From: Anaerolineae bacterium
GTDB lineage: Bacteria > Chloroflexota > Anaerolineae > Aggregatilineales > Phototrophicaceae
Length of the DNA: 64,000 nt
NCBI GenBank assembly: GCA_022824565.1
Contig: JAJDZQ010000009.1
Coordinates: 46,174 to 110,173, forward strand
Direction of reading: 5' to 3'
This document shows, in pieces, positions 1-7,674 of this stretch; positions within the stretch are counted from its first letter, which is position 1; every line of letters begins with the position of its first letter. Position numbers and translations under genes: made by a program. Below the pieces are notes generated by a model. That model searched no databases. It saw only the letters and a program-made list of their open reading frames with translations, and had not been told where the DNA came from.

Positions 1-943
1 GCTGCGTTTCGGCATTGGTGCGCAGCTCATTCATTTTTCCTTCTAGATCCAGCAGGTGCTCGCCCATGGCGCTTTCGACATCGGCATTGGCCTGGTCGAT
101 ATCGCCGCTGATTTTTTGGATCTCTTCGGTCTTCAGCGCCGCCATTTCGGTCTCCAGCGCGCTGAGGTAGTTGGCGACCATCTCTTGCATGCGGCTGACA
201 TGATCGCTGGTGATGGTTTCACCGCGCTCGACGACGACTTTGCCGGCCGATTCCAGACGGATCTGGCTGGACGAGATTTGACCAAGCAAGTTGGCTATGC
301 TGCTTTCAATCGCGCGGCCCTCTCTGACAGCCGCGTCACTCAAGCGATCCCGCTCTTTTTCGAAGTGCTGGTCGATCTCGCCAACCAGCCTGTCAAATTC
401 GGCGGCGGCGCGATCACGATTGTCGCGCAATTCTGCCATCTGCTCGTCGATTTCGTCTTTGAGCGCAACTTCCTTGTTTTCCAGCTCTTGATGAATGCGC
501 GAGATGGCTCGTTTGCGGGCCTCTTCATCGACCTGGGTGATTACATACTGGGCGAAGTAGAGCACGCGGTCGAGGTTGCGCCGGCTGACATCCAGCAGCA
601 AGCCGAGATAGCTGGGGACGCGCCGCGTGTACCAGACATGGGCGACTGGCGCCGCCAACTCGATATGCCCCATCCGCTCGCGGCGAACAGACGAGCGCGT
701 TACCTCGACACCACACTTGTCGCAGATAATGCCCCGATAGCGGATATTCTTGTACTTGCCGCAATAGCACTGCCAGTCGCGTGTAGGACCAAAAGTGCGC
801 TCGCAGAACAGCCCGTCCATTTCGGGACGTAGCCGCCGATAATTGATCGTTTCTGGCTTGGTCACCTCGCCATATGACCAGGAACGAATCTGCTCGGGCG
901 AAGCCAAACTGATGCGCAATGCGCTAAAGTCTCTAGCCTCCAA
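1..943 (-). CDS. rpoC: RNA polymerase beta' subunit, N-terminal part (partial)
   Basis: Beta' subunit of DNA-directed RNA polymerase; only about the first 314 residues lie in the window and the gene runs off the left edge. The start is TTG at 943, preceded by GAGGAGG seven bases upstream; translation gives an N-terminus with [20 protein letters not shown], typical of RpoC. The clamp zinc ribbon is complete (C59, C61, C74, C77), followed by the [16 protein letters not shown] segment and then a long charged coiled-coil stretch from about residue 130 to the edge, as in the extended beta' of Chloroflexota. The gene before it on this strand is a sugar permease, not rpoB, so the usual rpoBC operon is broken here. 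Identification is certain from motifs. Confidence 0.96.
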   Translation of the reverse strand, partial: MEARDFSALRISLASPEQIRSWSYGEVTKPETINYRRLRPEMDGLFCERTFGPTRDWQCYCGKYKNIRYRGIICDKCGVEVTRSSVRRERMGHIELAAPVAHVWYTRRVPSYLGLLLDVSRRNLDRVLYFAQYVITQVDEEARKRAISRIHQELENKEVALKDEIDEQMAELRDNRDRAAAEFDRLVGEIDQHFEKERDRLSDAAVREGRAIESSIANLLGQISSSQIRLESAGKVVVERGETITSDHVSRMQEMVANYLSALETEMAALKTEEIQKISGDIDQANADVESAMGEHLLDLEGKMNELRTNAETQ

Positions 944-1099
944 GGACCAACCTCCTCTGCGCTGTGATGCTATGAATCGAAAGTAGCTGAACTGATGCCG
1001 CGCCGACGCACGATTTCCAATACCAATAAGACAACAGAGAGCACAGTCCCTGAGCCCTTAACTCAAGCTTGAATTGTGGTCAATTTGCATCTTGCGAAC

Positions 1100-1127
1100 A
1101 TTGTAGCGCGATTTGCGGCGCTGTCAA
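1100..1127 (-). promoter_or_regulatory. Promoter of rpoC
   Basis: On the minus strand: TTGACA (1122-1127), 16-bp spacer, TACAAT (1100-1105). This is the closest match to the sigma-70 consensus noticed in the window. It leaves a 5' leader of about 150 bases before the TTG start of rpoC, with no ORF or clear hairpin seen in it. It sits just behind the stop of the ABC permease gene, so rpoC can be transcribed independently. Confidence 0.7.
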
Positions 1128-1164
1128 GGCGCAAGCCGGCAAAATGCGCTGGATGTTGTTTCTC

Positions 1165-2007
1165 TCAACCTTTGACCGCGCCTATCGTCAAGCCAGCGAT
1201 GAAATGGCGCTGCAGCACAACGAAGAGCGCAATAACCGGCACAGAAACCATAGTCGCCGCCGCCATCATCTCGCCATAGGGCTGTGCGCTGCCAGTTACC
1301 TGCGAGGCCATGGTGGCGATGCCTACCGGCAGGGTGATTACTTCGTTGCCGCGCAAAACCATCAGCGGCCAGATGTAGCTGTTCCAACTGCCCAGGAAGG
1401 TCAAGATCGCCAGGGTCGTCAAACCAGGGCGCACCAGCGGCACAATAATCTGCGCATAAATCCGCACCTCGGACGCCCCGTCAATGCGCGCCGATTCCAT
1501 CAGCTCCGACGGCACCGCCTGAATGTACTGGCGCATGAGAAAGATGCCAAAAGCCGGCGCGACCCAGGGAATGATCATGGAATAGGGATGATTGATCCAA
1601 TCAATGCGGCTCATCAAGACAAAAAGCGGGATAAGAATCAGCTGGAATGGAATCATCGTCGAGCCGATGAGCAGCACAAACAGGATGTTCTTTGCGCGGA
1701 AGGCGTACTTGGCGAATGCGAAACCCGCCAGCGAGCAAAAGAATAATACAAAGACCGTCACGATCGCCGCATAGACCAGGCTGTTGATATACCAGAAGGG
1801 ATACGCCCAGCCTGTGAGCAGCGAGTGGTAGTTGTCGAATGACCATTGGGCAGGTGGCAGCCAGGGCGGGAACATGAAGATCTCGGTCGTGGTCTTGAAC
1901 GAGGCATAGACCATCCAGGCGATGGGCAGCATCGTCAGCAGCGCGCCCGTCACCACGACGATGTGCAGCAAAGCCACACCCAGCCGATGACGAGCCAAAT
2001 CAGACAT
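1165..2007 (-). CDS. Carbohydrate ABC transporter permease (MalG/UgpE type)
   Basis: Inner-membrane permease of a CUT1-type sugar importer, 280 residues with about six hydrophobic segments. The EAA loop that contacts the ATPase is visible around SARIDGASEVRIYAQIIVP in the C-terminal half. ATG at 2007 is chosen because GGAGGAG lies five bases upstream; it overlaps the stop of the preceding permease by one base (TGATG), and a GTG one codon earlier would give a four-base overlap. Last gene of a three-gene operon (binding protein, MalF-like, MalG-like). No ATPase gene is present, so a shared MsmX-like ATPase elsewhere is likely (inference). The substrate cannot be read from the sequence. Confidence 0.9.
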   Translation of the reverse strand: MSDLARHRLGVALLHIVVVTGALLTMLPIAWMVYASFKTTTEIFMFPPWLPPAQWSFDNYHSLLTGWAYPFWYINSLVYAAIVTVFVLFFCSLAGFAFAKYAFRAKNILFVLLIGSTMIPFQLILIPLFVLMSRIDWINHPYSMIIPWVAPAFGIFLMRQYIQAVPSELMESARIDGASEVRIYAQIIVPLVRPGLTTLAILTFLGSWNSYIWPLMVLRGNEVITLPVGIATMASQVTGSAQPYGEMMAAATMVSVPVIALFVVLQRHFIAGLTIGAVKG

Positions 2008-2981
2008 CACGACTCCTCCCGAAAAACGCCAAACCAGCGCAGTTGCAAGAGCGACAACACGAAGACCGTGGCGAAAATCACCGTGCCGACCGCCGACGCG
2101 AACCCCAGCCGCAATCGCGTGAAGCCGCGTTGGTACAGGTATTGCACCAGCGTGAGGGTGGAGTTGCCAGGTCCACCACTGCCGCGCATGAGAATCTGCG
2201 GTTCATCGAATATCTGGATCGCGCCCAGCAACACGATGATGCTGACAAAAAGGATGATGGGCCGCAGCATGGGCACAGTAATCCAAAAGAAGCGCTGCAC
2301 GACGCTCGCGCCATCTATGGATGCCGCTTCATACAATTCCTCCGGGATGCTCTGCAAGCCCGCCAGAAAATAAATGGTCAGCAGCCCGGTCGAGCGCCAG
2401 GTGATCAATATGATGATCGCTACCTTCGCCCAGAATCTGTCACCCAGCCAGTTGATCGGCTCCAGCCCCAAGAAGATCAGCGGCGCGTTGAACAGTCCCG
2501 TGTCCTTGTTATAAAGAATCTGGAAGACCAGCGTGATAGCGACAGTCGAGGTAACCACCGGCGTAAAGTAAAGCGCGCGCCAAAAGTTGCGGAAGCGCAG
2601 CGACTTTGAGTTCAACAGCACAGCCAGCACAAGCGCCAGCGGGATGACGATGAATAGCGAGGCCAAGGCATACACCGCCGTGTTGCCTACCGCCGCGGCG
2701 AAAACCTTGTCATTGAACATGCGGGCGTAGTTGAGCGTTTGAGCGAATCTCGGCTCGTTTATGCCATCCCAGCGGAACAGGCTCAACGCCAGCGCAATCA
2801 GGCTAGGCGCCATGAAAAAGATGCCGAAAAGGATGTAGAATGGTGAAATGAAGGCGTAGGGCGTCAGCTTGTGCGCGCTGAAGCCGCCTTTTTCCACTCG
2901 TCCGACGCGCGCTACCGCCATAGGCTGTCTCGCATGGTCTGATGTGACTTTGTCGCGTGGGCCAGATGCGCCGGCAGGCAT
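2007..2981 (-). CDS. Carbohydrate ABC transporter permease (MalF/UgpA type)
   Basis: Partner permease of the same importer, 324 residues. A cytoplasmic N-terminal tail of about 40 residues precedes six predicted transmembrane segments. The EAA loop reads EAASIDGASVVQRFFWITVP, about residue 215. It starts 28 bases after the binding-protein stop and is translationally coupled to the downstream permease. An in-frame ATG at 2921 would remove 20 residues; the longer start has GGTGGG upstream and is kept. Family assignment is secure, substrate unknown. Confidence 0.9.
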   Translation of the reverse strand: MPAGASGPRDKVTSDHARQPMAVARVGRVEKGGFSAHKLTPYAFISPFYILFGIFFMAPSLIALALSLFRWDGINEPRFAQTLNYARMFNDKVFAAAVGNTAVYALASLFIVIPLALVLAVLLNSKSLRFRNFWRALYFTPVVTSTVAITLVFQILYNKDTGLFNAPLIFLGLEPINWLGDRFWAKVAIIILITWRSTGLLTIYFLAGLQSIPEELYEAASIDGASVVQRFFWITVPMLRPIILFVSIIVLLGAIQIFDEPQILMRGSGGPGNSTLTLVQYLYQRGFTRLRLGFASAVGTVIFATVFVLSLLQLRWFGVFREES

Positions 2982-3008
2982 AACAACCCACCGGCGCGGA
3001 TGTTGCCG

Positions 3009-4307
3009 CTACATGCTGAAGGCAATTTCGTCTTCGACATACGCGATCACATTGTCCAGCGCTTCGTCCGCTGTGATCTCGCCGTTGAAGAACAGACTCA
3101 TCTCAGCGGCCATCTGCGATTCGAATACGGCGCGATGCACGCTCTGATACCAGATGGGCACATCGTCGACGAGCTCCGCGAAGACCTCGCCAGTCTTCTG
3201 GTCGTCATAGAAGGCGTCTTGCAAGCCAACGATGCGCTCGTTGTCGAAAGCTGCCGACATGGTAGGATAATAAGCGATCTCTTCGTAACGCTTCAGCTGG
3301 TTCTCCAGCGTCACATAGGTGTATTGCAGCAGCTCCCAGGCGTACCTGGCGTTGGGGCTGTCTTTCGTTACTGCGAAGCCTGTGCCACCCCAGACGCTGG
3401 TTTTGTGCCCGCGCCCATCATCCCAGGCTGGCATTGGCGCAATCGCCCATTGACCCGCCATGTCCTCGGCTTGCGGCTTCAGGATGTAGTCGGAGTACCA
3501 GTCGGGCATAATCGCGCCGACCATACGCCCGTCTCGGTAGGCGGTAATCGGCGTCGCTCCCCAGAATTCGCCACTCGGGATATGGCTGATCGCGCCATTT
3601 TCAATGCCATCGCGCAACATGCCCAGCACTTCCAGCGCCGCCTGGCGATTGTCTTCATCGCCCAGCACGAACTCGCCACTCTCGCTGAAGACTTCGCCGC
3701 CGCGCTGCAGCAGGTACATCATAAACATGCCACCGTGGTCAGTTACACTGGATAGCGAGATGCCCTCTTCCGCCAGCGCCGCGCCCGTATCCATGAACTC
3801 GTCCCAGGTCGTCGGAACGCTCAACCCGCGCTCTTCAAACATGGCTGGCTGATAATAATAAACCACCGCGCAAAGCGAACTATCCACCCCGTAGACGCGA
3901 CCCTGATAGGTATAGGGCGTGTGACGACCCTTGACGATCAGGTCATAGTCATCGGCTAGCAGGTCGGTCAGATCGAGAAACTTGCTTTCGATGATGCCGT
4001 TTTGCATAAAGCGCGGGAAGGCCCCCTGCTCAATGCCCAACAGGTCGGGCACTTCTTCGCCAGCCGCCAGGTTCGTCAACACAACATCAAACACGGATGG
4101 CACGACCTGGAAGTCGAATGTGAAATCGATATCCGGGTACTGTTCCTGCCATTCCTCGGCGCGCGCGCTGAAGAACTGCACATACAAGCCATCATGCGTC
4201 CACATGGTCATGGTAACTTCGGAGGCATCTTGCGCCAGCGCCGGCATCATGCCCGCCAAAGCCAGGACGAGAACGGCCGCCAACAAAATAATTCGTTTGG
4301 TCTTCAT
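3009..4307 (-). CDS. Extracellular sugar-binding protein of ABC importer
   Basis: Solute-binding protein family 1 (MalE/UgpB-like), 432 residues. The N-terminus MKTKRIILLAAVLVLALAG...ALAQ is a Sec signal peptide without a lipobox, followed by VTMTMWTHDG, typical of the first beta strand of this family. The start at 4307 has GAAGGGAAACC just upstream; an earlier in-frame start 39 bases upstream would put 13 charged residues in front of the signal peptide and is rejected. First gene of the importer operon, divergent from moeA. The protein is acidic and ends in a region typical of the family C-lobe. Substrate unknown; oligosaccharides or glycerol-3-phosphate-type ligands are both possible. Confidence 0.9.
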   Translation of the reverse strand: MKTKRIILLAAVLVLALAGMMPALAQDASEVTMTMWTHDGLYVQFFSARAEEWQEQYPDIDFTFDFQVVPSVFDVVLTNLAAGEEVPDLLGIEQGAFPRFMQNGIIESKFLDLTDLLADDYDLIVKGRHTPYTYQGRVYGVDSSLCAVVYYYQPAMFEERGLSVPTTWDEFMDTGAALAEEGISLSSVTDHGGMFMMYLLQRGGEVFSESGEFVLGDEDNRQAALEVLGMLRDGIENGAISHIPSGEFWGATPITAYRDGRMVGAIMPDWYSDYILKPQAEDMAGQWAIAPMPAWDDGRGHKTSVWGGTGFAVTKDSPNARYAWELLQYTYVTLENQLKRYEEIAYYPTMSAAFDNERIVGLQDAFYDDQKTGEVFAELVDDVPIWYQSVHRAVFESQMAAEMSLFFNGEITADEALDNVIAYVEDEIAFSM

Positions 4308-4340
4308 GCGGTTTCCCTTCGGTCTGTTATCCGCCAATTT

Positions 4341-4355
4341 GAGCACTTGTTGCTC
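4341..4355. promoter_or_regulatory. Palindrome, possible operator of the sugar importer
   Basis: The 15-base site GAGCACTTGTTGCTC has five-base complementary arms around a five-base centre. It lies between the candidate -10 box and the binding-protein start, where a repressor would act. No regulator gene is adjacent, so the function is a guess. Confidence 0.25.
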
Positions 4356-4362
4356 ACGCGCT

Positions 4363-4391
4363 ATTATGACCTACCGCCGCGCCACCCGCAA
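4363..4391 (-). promoter_or_regulatory. Promoter of the sugar importer operon
   Basis: On the minus strand: TTGCGG (4386-4391), 17-bp spacer, CATAAT (4363-4368), about 55 bases before the binding-protein start. Confidence 0.45.
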
Positions 4392-4432
4392 CAAGCCGGC
4401 AAAATGCGACAGGCAAACTCCCCGCGCAGCTG

Positions 4433-4441
4433 TGCTATAAT
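4433..4441 (+). promoter_or_regulatory. Extended -10 promoter of moeA
   Basis: TGCTATAAT gives an extended -10 (TGn) plus perfect TATAAT at 4436-4441, 34 bases before the moeA ATG. No convincing -35 is seen, as is common for extended -10 promoters. Confidence 0.5.
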
Positions 4442-4475
4442 GCCCGCGGAGAATTCGCAGCTGGAGCGCAGAACC

Positions 4476-5723
4476 ATGCCGCAATTGCTCAATGTCGACG
4501 ACGCGTTGGCGCAGATCATGGCTGATATGCAGCCGCTGGGCAGCGAAAATGTCACGCTGGCCGAATCGCTGGATCGCGTCATCGCCGGCGACATCGCAGC
4601 GCCACTGGATTTGCCGCCATTCGACAATTCAGCCATGGATGGCTATGCAATCCGCCACGAAGACAGCGTCAAAGCCAGCCCGCAGCAGCCAGTCAGCTTG
4701 CGCGTCACGCAGGATATATCAGCGGGAGCCACGCCAACCGGCAGCTTGCAGCCTGGGCAAGCCGCCCGCATCATGACCGGCGCGCCGGTGCCGCCTGGTT
4801 GCAGCGCGGTGGCACCTGTCGAAGACACCAACGACAACTGGCGCAAAGGCAGCAACCTGAGCCCGCCCGAACAAGTTGAGATCTACAGCAGTTATGCGTT
4901 CGGCGCGAATATCCGACGCCAGGGCGAGAATATCGAATGCGGCGCTATGGTCATGCGAGCGGGCACAGTCGTCCAGCCGGCCGAAATCGGCATGTTGGCG
5001 GCGATCGGCTGTGCGCGCTTCGAGGTGGTGCGAAAGCCCAAGGTCGTCATCCTGGGCAGCGGCAATGAATTGGTCGATGTGCACGAAGCGCTGAGCGCTG
5101 GCAAGATCCGCGATACCAACAGCTATACCTTGGCGGGCTTGATTCGGCAGGCTGGCGGTATCCCGATCCGCTTGCCGATTGCGCGCGACAATTTGCCAGA
5201 AATCCGCGCTTTGTACGAGCGCGCCCTGGGCATCAACCCCGACATGCTCATCAGCAGCGCGGGTGTTTCGGTCGGGGCAGCCGATCTGGTGCGCGAAGTC
5301 ATGGACGAGCTGGGTGACATCGATATTTGGCGCATCAATATGCGGCCAGGCAAGCCGCTGGCTTATGGCACATTGCGAGGCATTCCTTTCTTCGGTTTGC
5401 CCGGCAACCCCGTTTCCACCATGGTGACCTTCGAAGTGTTCGTGCGGCCCGCACTGGCGAAGCTGGCTCGGCGCGCGCTGCACAGAAAGACAATCGTGGC
5501 GACAGTCGCCGAAGATCTGCGAGCGGATGGGCGGCGCAGCTACAACCGCGTGCGGCTTTCGCGCGAAGGCGCTGGCATTGTGGCGCATTCCACCGGCAAC
5601 CAAAGTTCTGGCGCGCTGATGTCCATGCTGTTGGCGGATGGGCTGGCCATCATCCCGGCAGGGCAAGTTCTGGTGCCAGCCGGCAGTGAATTGCCCGTGC
5701 TGCTGCTGCGTCCGTTCGAATAA
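4476..5723 (+). CDS. moeA: Molybdopterin molybdenumtransferase MoeA
   Basis: Inserts molybdate into adenylylated molybdopterin to make the Mo cofactor; 415 residues, normal for the family. The N-terminal region has PPFDNSAMDGYAI; the MoCF/MogA-like domain has ILGSGNELVD, GKIRDTNSYTLAGLI, SAGVSVGAADLVREVM, INMRPGKPLAYG and FFGLPGNPVSTMVTFE; the C-terminal domain IV follows. ATG at 4476 is set by GGAG nine bases upstream and by the family N-terminus. It is followed after 18 bases by a VKOR gene. The molybdenum hydroxylase genes later in the window (43113-48555) are a plausible user of its product, though they are 37 kb away. Confidence 0.95.
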   Translation: MPQLLNVDDALAQIMADMQPLGSENVTLAESLDRVIAGDIAAPLDLPPFDNSAMDGYAIRHEDSVKASPQQPVSLRVTQDISAGATPTGSLQPGQAARIMTGAPVPPGCSAVAPVEDTNDNWRKGSNLSPPEQVEIYSSYAFGANIRRQGENIECGAMVMRAGTVVQPAEIGMLAAIGCARFEVVRKPKVVILGSGNELVDVHEALSAGKIRDTNSYTLAGLIRQAGGIPIRLPIARDNLPEIRALYERALGINPDMLISSAGVSVGAADLVREVMDELGDIDIWRINMRPGKPLAYGTLRGIPFFGLPGNPVSTMVTFEVFVRPALAKLARRALHRKTIVATVAEDLRADGRRSYNRVRLSREGAGIVAHSTGNQSSGALMSMLLADGLAIIPAGQVLVPAGSELPVLLLRPFE

Positions 5724-5741
5724 ACAGCGAGGTTGTTGACC

Positions 5742-6167
5742 ATGCGCGATATTCGCCGAATACAAATGCTGTTGGTCGTGATTGGGCTGGTGGTCGCGGC
5801 CTATTTGAGCTACTTGAAAATGACCGATGTGCCAGCTGTCTGCGTAGAAGCCGGCGCTTTCGACTGCAATGTTGTGCTCAACAGCCGCTATTCAGAGCTG
5901 GCAGGCATACCCATCGCGTATCTGGGATTGGCGGTGTATGCCATTGTCGGCGCGCTGCTGCTGCTGGAAACGCGCGTGGAATTTCTGCGCGAAAATGGCA
6001 GCCTGCTCATCTTCGGGATTGGGCTCTTCGCCTGGCTGTTTTCAATGTGGCTGGTCTATGTCCAGGTGGGCTTGCTGCAGGCGCTGTGTCCCTGGTGCCT
6101 GACGCACGAATTGAACTTTACGATTCTCTTCGGCACGATTGTCTATCGCGTAGTTCGTAGCTTATAA
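5742..6167 (+). CDS. Vitamin K epoxide reductase (VKOR) family protein
   Basis: Small membrane thiol oxidase that, in bacteria, re-oxidises a DsbA-like partner using quinone. 141 residues with four predicted membrane segments. The loop cysteine pair is C34 and C42, the conserved Ser/Thr-containing segment is LNSRYSELAGIPIAYLG, and the redox motif CPWC is at 116-119. ATG at 5742 has AGCGAGG upstream; a TTG three codons earlier is less well placed. It probably shares a transcript with moeA. No fused thioredoxin domain is present, so its partner must be encoded elsewhere. Confidence 0.88.
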   Translation: MRDIRRIQMLLVVIGLVVAAYLSYLKMTDVPAVCVEAGAFDCNVVLNSRYSELAGIPIAYLGLAVYAIVGALLLLETRVEFLRENGSLLIFGIGLFAWLFSMWLVYVQVGLLQALCPWCLTHELNFTILFGTIVYRVVRSL

Positions 6168-6174
6168 GAATGGA

Positions 6175-6846
6175 TTAACGCGGCGCGCCACGCAAGGTTC
6201 GCGCCAGGATGTCCTCTTGCTGGCGGCGATGATTGCGCCGGTTGTTCTGTCGTCCGCTTTCACGATCCATAGCGCTGTCATCGCTTTGCATCGCGCGCTG
6301 GAAAGCCTGAGCCATAGAAGTGGGCAAGGCATCGTCTTCGTCTTCTTCAATTGCGACAGGCTCTTCGAGCTGCTTCATCGTCAAGTCGATCTTGCGCGGG
6401 CGGCCGCTCTTTTTGATGACTCGCACCTCGACAGCTTGTCCCACCTCGGCGATATCGCTGGGAGAGCGAACATAGCCATCGGCCATTTCTGAAACATGCA
6501 CCATGCCGGGTCGTTCCGCGCCAAAATCGACAAAAACGCCAAAATCTTCCACGCGGATGACTTCGCCCGTGTAGGTATTGCCCTGTTTGATGGTCGCCCA
6601 AGGCACAGCGGGCGGCTTTTCAAAGGTCAAGGCGACATGACCATCGCGCCGCGTCTTATAGACAAACGCAGTGATTTCTGCGCCTGGCTGCATGCTGATG
6701 TCGTTTTCATCCGCGCTGAGCTGCGATACATGCAGCAAGGCATCTTGCCCGGTGCCGATATCCACCAAGGCACCATAGATTCCCAAATGCCGCACTTTGC
6801 CGTGTACTTGCGCGCCGGTCATCAGCGCACCCGCTTCAACTGACAT
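6175..6846 (-). CDS. Two-S1-domain RNA-binding protein
   Basis: 223 residues. The first S1/OB domain (about 8-80) begins TGAQVHGKVRHLGIYGALVDI and contains DALLHVSQL; the second (about 85-160) begins GNTYTGEVIRVEDFGVFVDF and contains GMVHVSEM. A short acidic linker and an Arg/Asn-rich tail follow, which may help bind RNA. ATG at 6846 has AGGGAAA upstream. It converges with the VKOR gene (seven-base gap) and follows the lipoprotein gene on the same strand. Resembles the S1 proteins of ribosomal/30S-associated type but shorter; exact role unknown. Confidence 0.8.
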   Translation of the reverse strand: MSVEAGALMTGAQVHGKVRHLGIYGALVDIGTGQDALLHVSQLSADENDISMQPGAEITAFVYKTRRDGHVALTFEKPPAVPWATIKQGNTYTGEVIRVEDFGVFVDFGAERPGMVHVSEMADGYVRSPSDIAEVGQAVEVRVIKKSGRPRKIDLTMKQLEEPVAIEEDEDDALPTSMAQAFQRAMQSDDSAMDRESGRQNNRRNHRRQQEDILARTLRGAPR

Positions 6847-6885
6847 ACTTTCCCTACTCCTCAAACTGGTGGTATCGTATCGGGC

Positions 6886-7572
6886 TTAGTTTGTCGGGCA
6901 GGCTACTTCGTCGCCGACGCCCTCGCCAACATAATCGTAGTTTTCACCGCTGTACTCCGCGAATGAGGTAAATCCCGCCCATTCGAACAAGCTGGTGCAG
7001 GTCAGCAACTGCTGTTGCTCAGCTTCGCCCAGATACAATACACCGATGATCTGGCTGCTGGTCGAAAGCGAACCCTGCGCGGGGCTGGCAACGAAGGCAT
7101 AGACCACCAGGGAGCGGTCGGTATACATCAACGCAACATAGGCTTGCTCATCGTTGAGCTGCTGGCCGACCGCATAGTCGGGTTCGCCATAGCGATCATA
7201 AACGGGCCCAAATGTCATAATCGGCGCTGTCTGCAGCAAGAACGATGATACAGATTCGCCGTCGCGGCTCACCAACTGGCAACAGCCTGGATTATCGCCC
7301 TCGGCAAAGGTGAAGCTGCGCGCCGGGTTGTCTTCCTGTGGATCGGGCTCTTCGACAATCTTGAAGCGATCATCGCTTTCGATGATCAATTTGGCATCAC
7401 GATAGCTGGTTTCATCGGGGATTATGCCGTGCCAGCAGGGCGCTTCGCAGGGGTCGCCCGTCAACAAGCTGGTATCGCGCAATTTGGTTTCGTCCAGCAG
7501 GTTGACCTCGCCACTACAGGCAGAAAGCAGCAGCGCAGCCATTAACAGACACAGGGGCAGAAGTCGGTTCAT
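6886..7572 (-). CDS. Putative lipoprotein of unknown function
   Basis: 228 residues. The N-terminus MNRLLPLCLLMAALLLSAC is a lipoprotein signal with lipobox LSAC, so the mature protein should begin at C19 and be membrane-anchored outside the cell. The mature part contains several cysteines (GDPCEAPCWHG, GCCQLV), suggesting disulfides; the VKOR gene nearby could supply oxidising power (inference). No family was recognised. It has its own promoter and ends 39 bases before the S1 gene. Confidence 0.75.
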   Translation of the reverse strand: MNRLLPLCLLMAALLLSACSGEVNLLDETKLRDTSLLTGDPCEAPCWHGIIPDETSYRDAKLIIESDDRFKIVEEPDPQEDNPARSFTFAEGDNPGCCQLVSRDGESVSSFLLQTAPIMTFGPVYDRYGEPDYAVGQQLNDEQAYVALMYTDRSLVVYAFVASPAQGSLSTSSQIIGVLYLGEAEQQQLLTCTSLFEWAGFTSFAEYSGENYDYVGEGVGDEVACPTN

Positions 7573-7614
7573 CTGGCTTCGCTTTCACAACCTAGCTGAT
7601 GTGGCACCGCGACC

Positions 7615-7644
7615 ATCATATCAGAGTCCGCCAGCATCTTGCAA
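7615..7644 (-). promoter_or_regulatory. Promoter of lipoprotein gene
   Basis: On the minus strand: TTGCAA (7639-7644), 18-bp spacer, TATGAT (7615-7620), with an extended TGA before the -10. It lies 43 bases before the start codon. Confidence 0.45.
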
Positions 7645-7674
7645 TAGCGCTGCGAATCGAATTTCATCTTGCGC

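Noticed and set aside
56..832. Long plus-strand open frame over the left end
   Set aside because: It is antisense to rpoC, which is unmistakable on the minus strand (zinc ribbon and family motifs); the plus-strand translation has no family features.
944..1099. Riboswitch or ribosomal-protein leader in the rpoC 5' region
   Set aside because: The leader is about 150 bases but no conserved riboswitch core or strong hairpin was found by eye.
4719..5765. 348-codon minus-strand open frame inside moeA
   Set aside because: Shadow of moeA, caused by GC-rich codon bias; the predicted protein is His/Gln/Ala-rich and without motifs.
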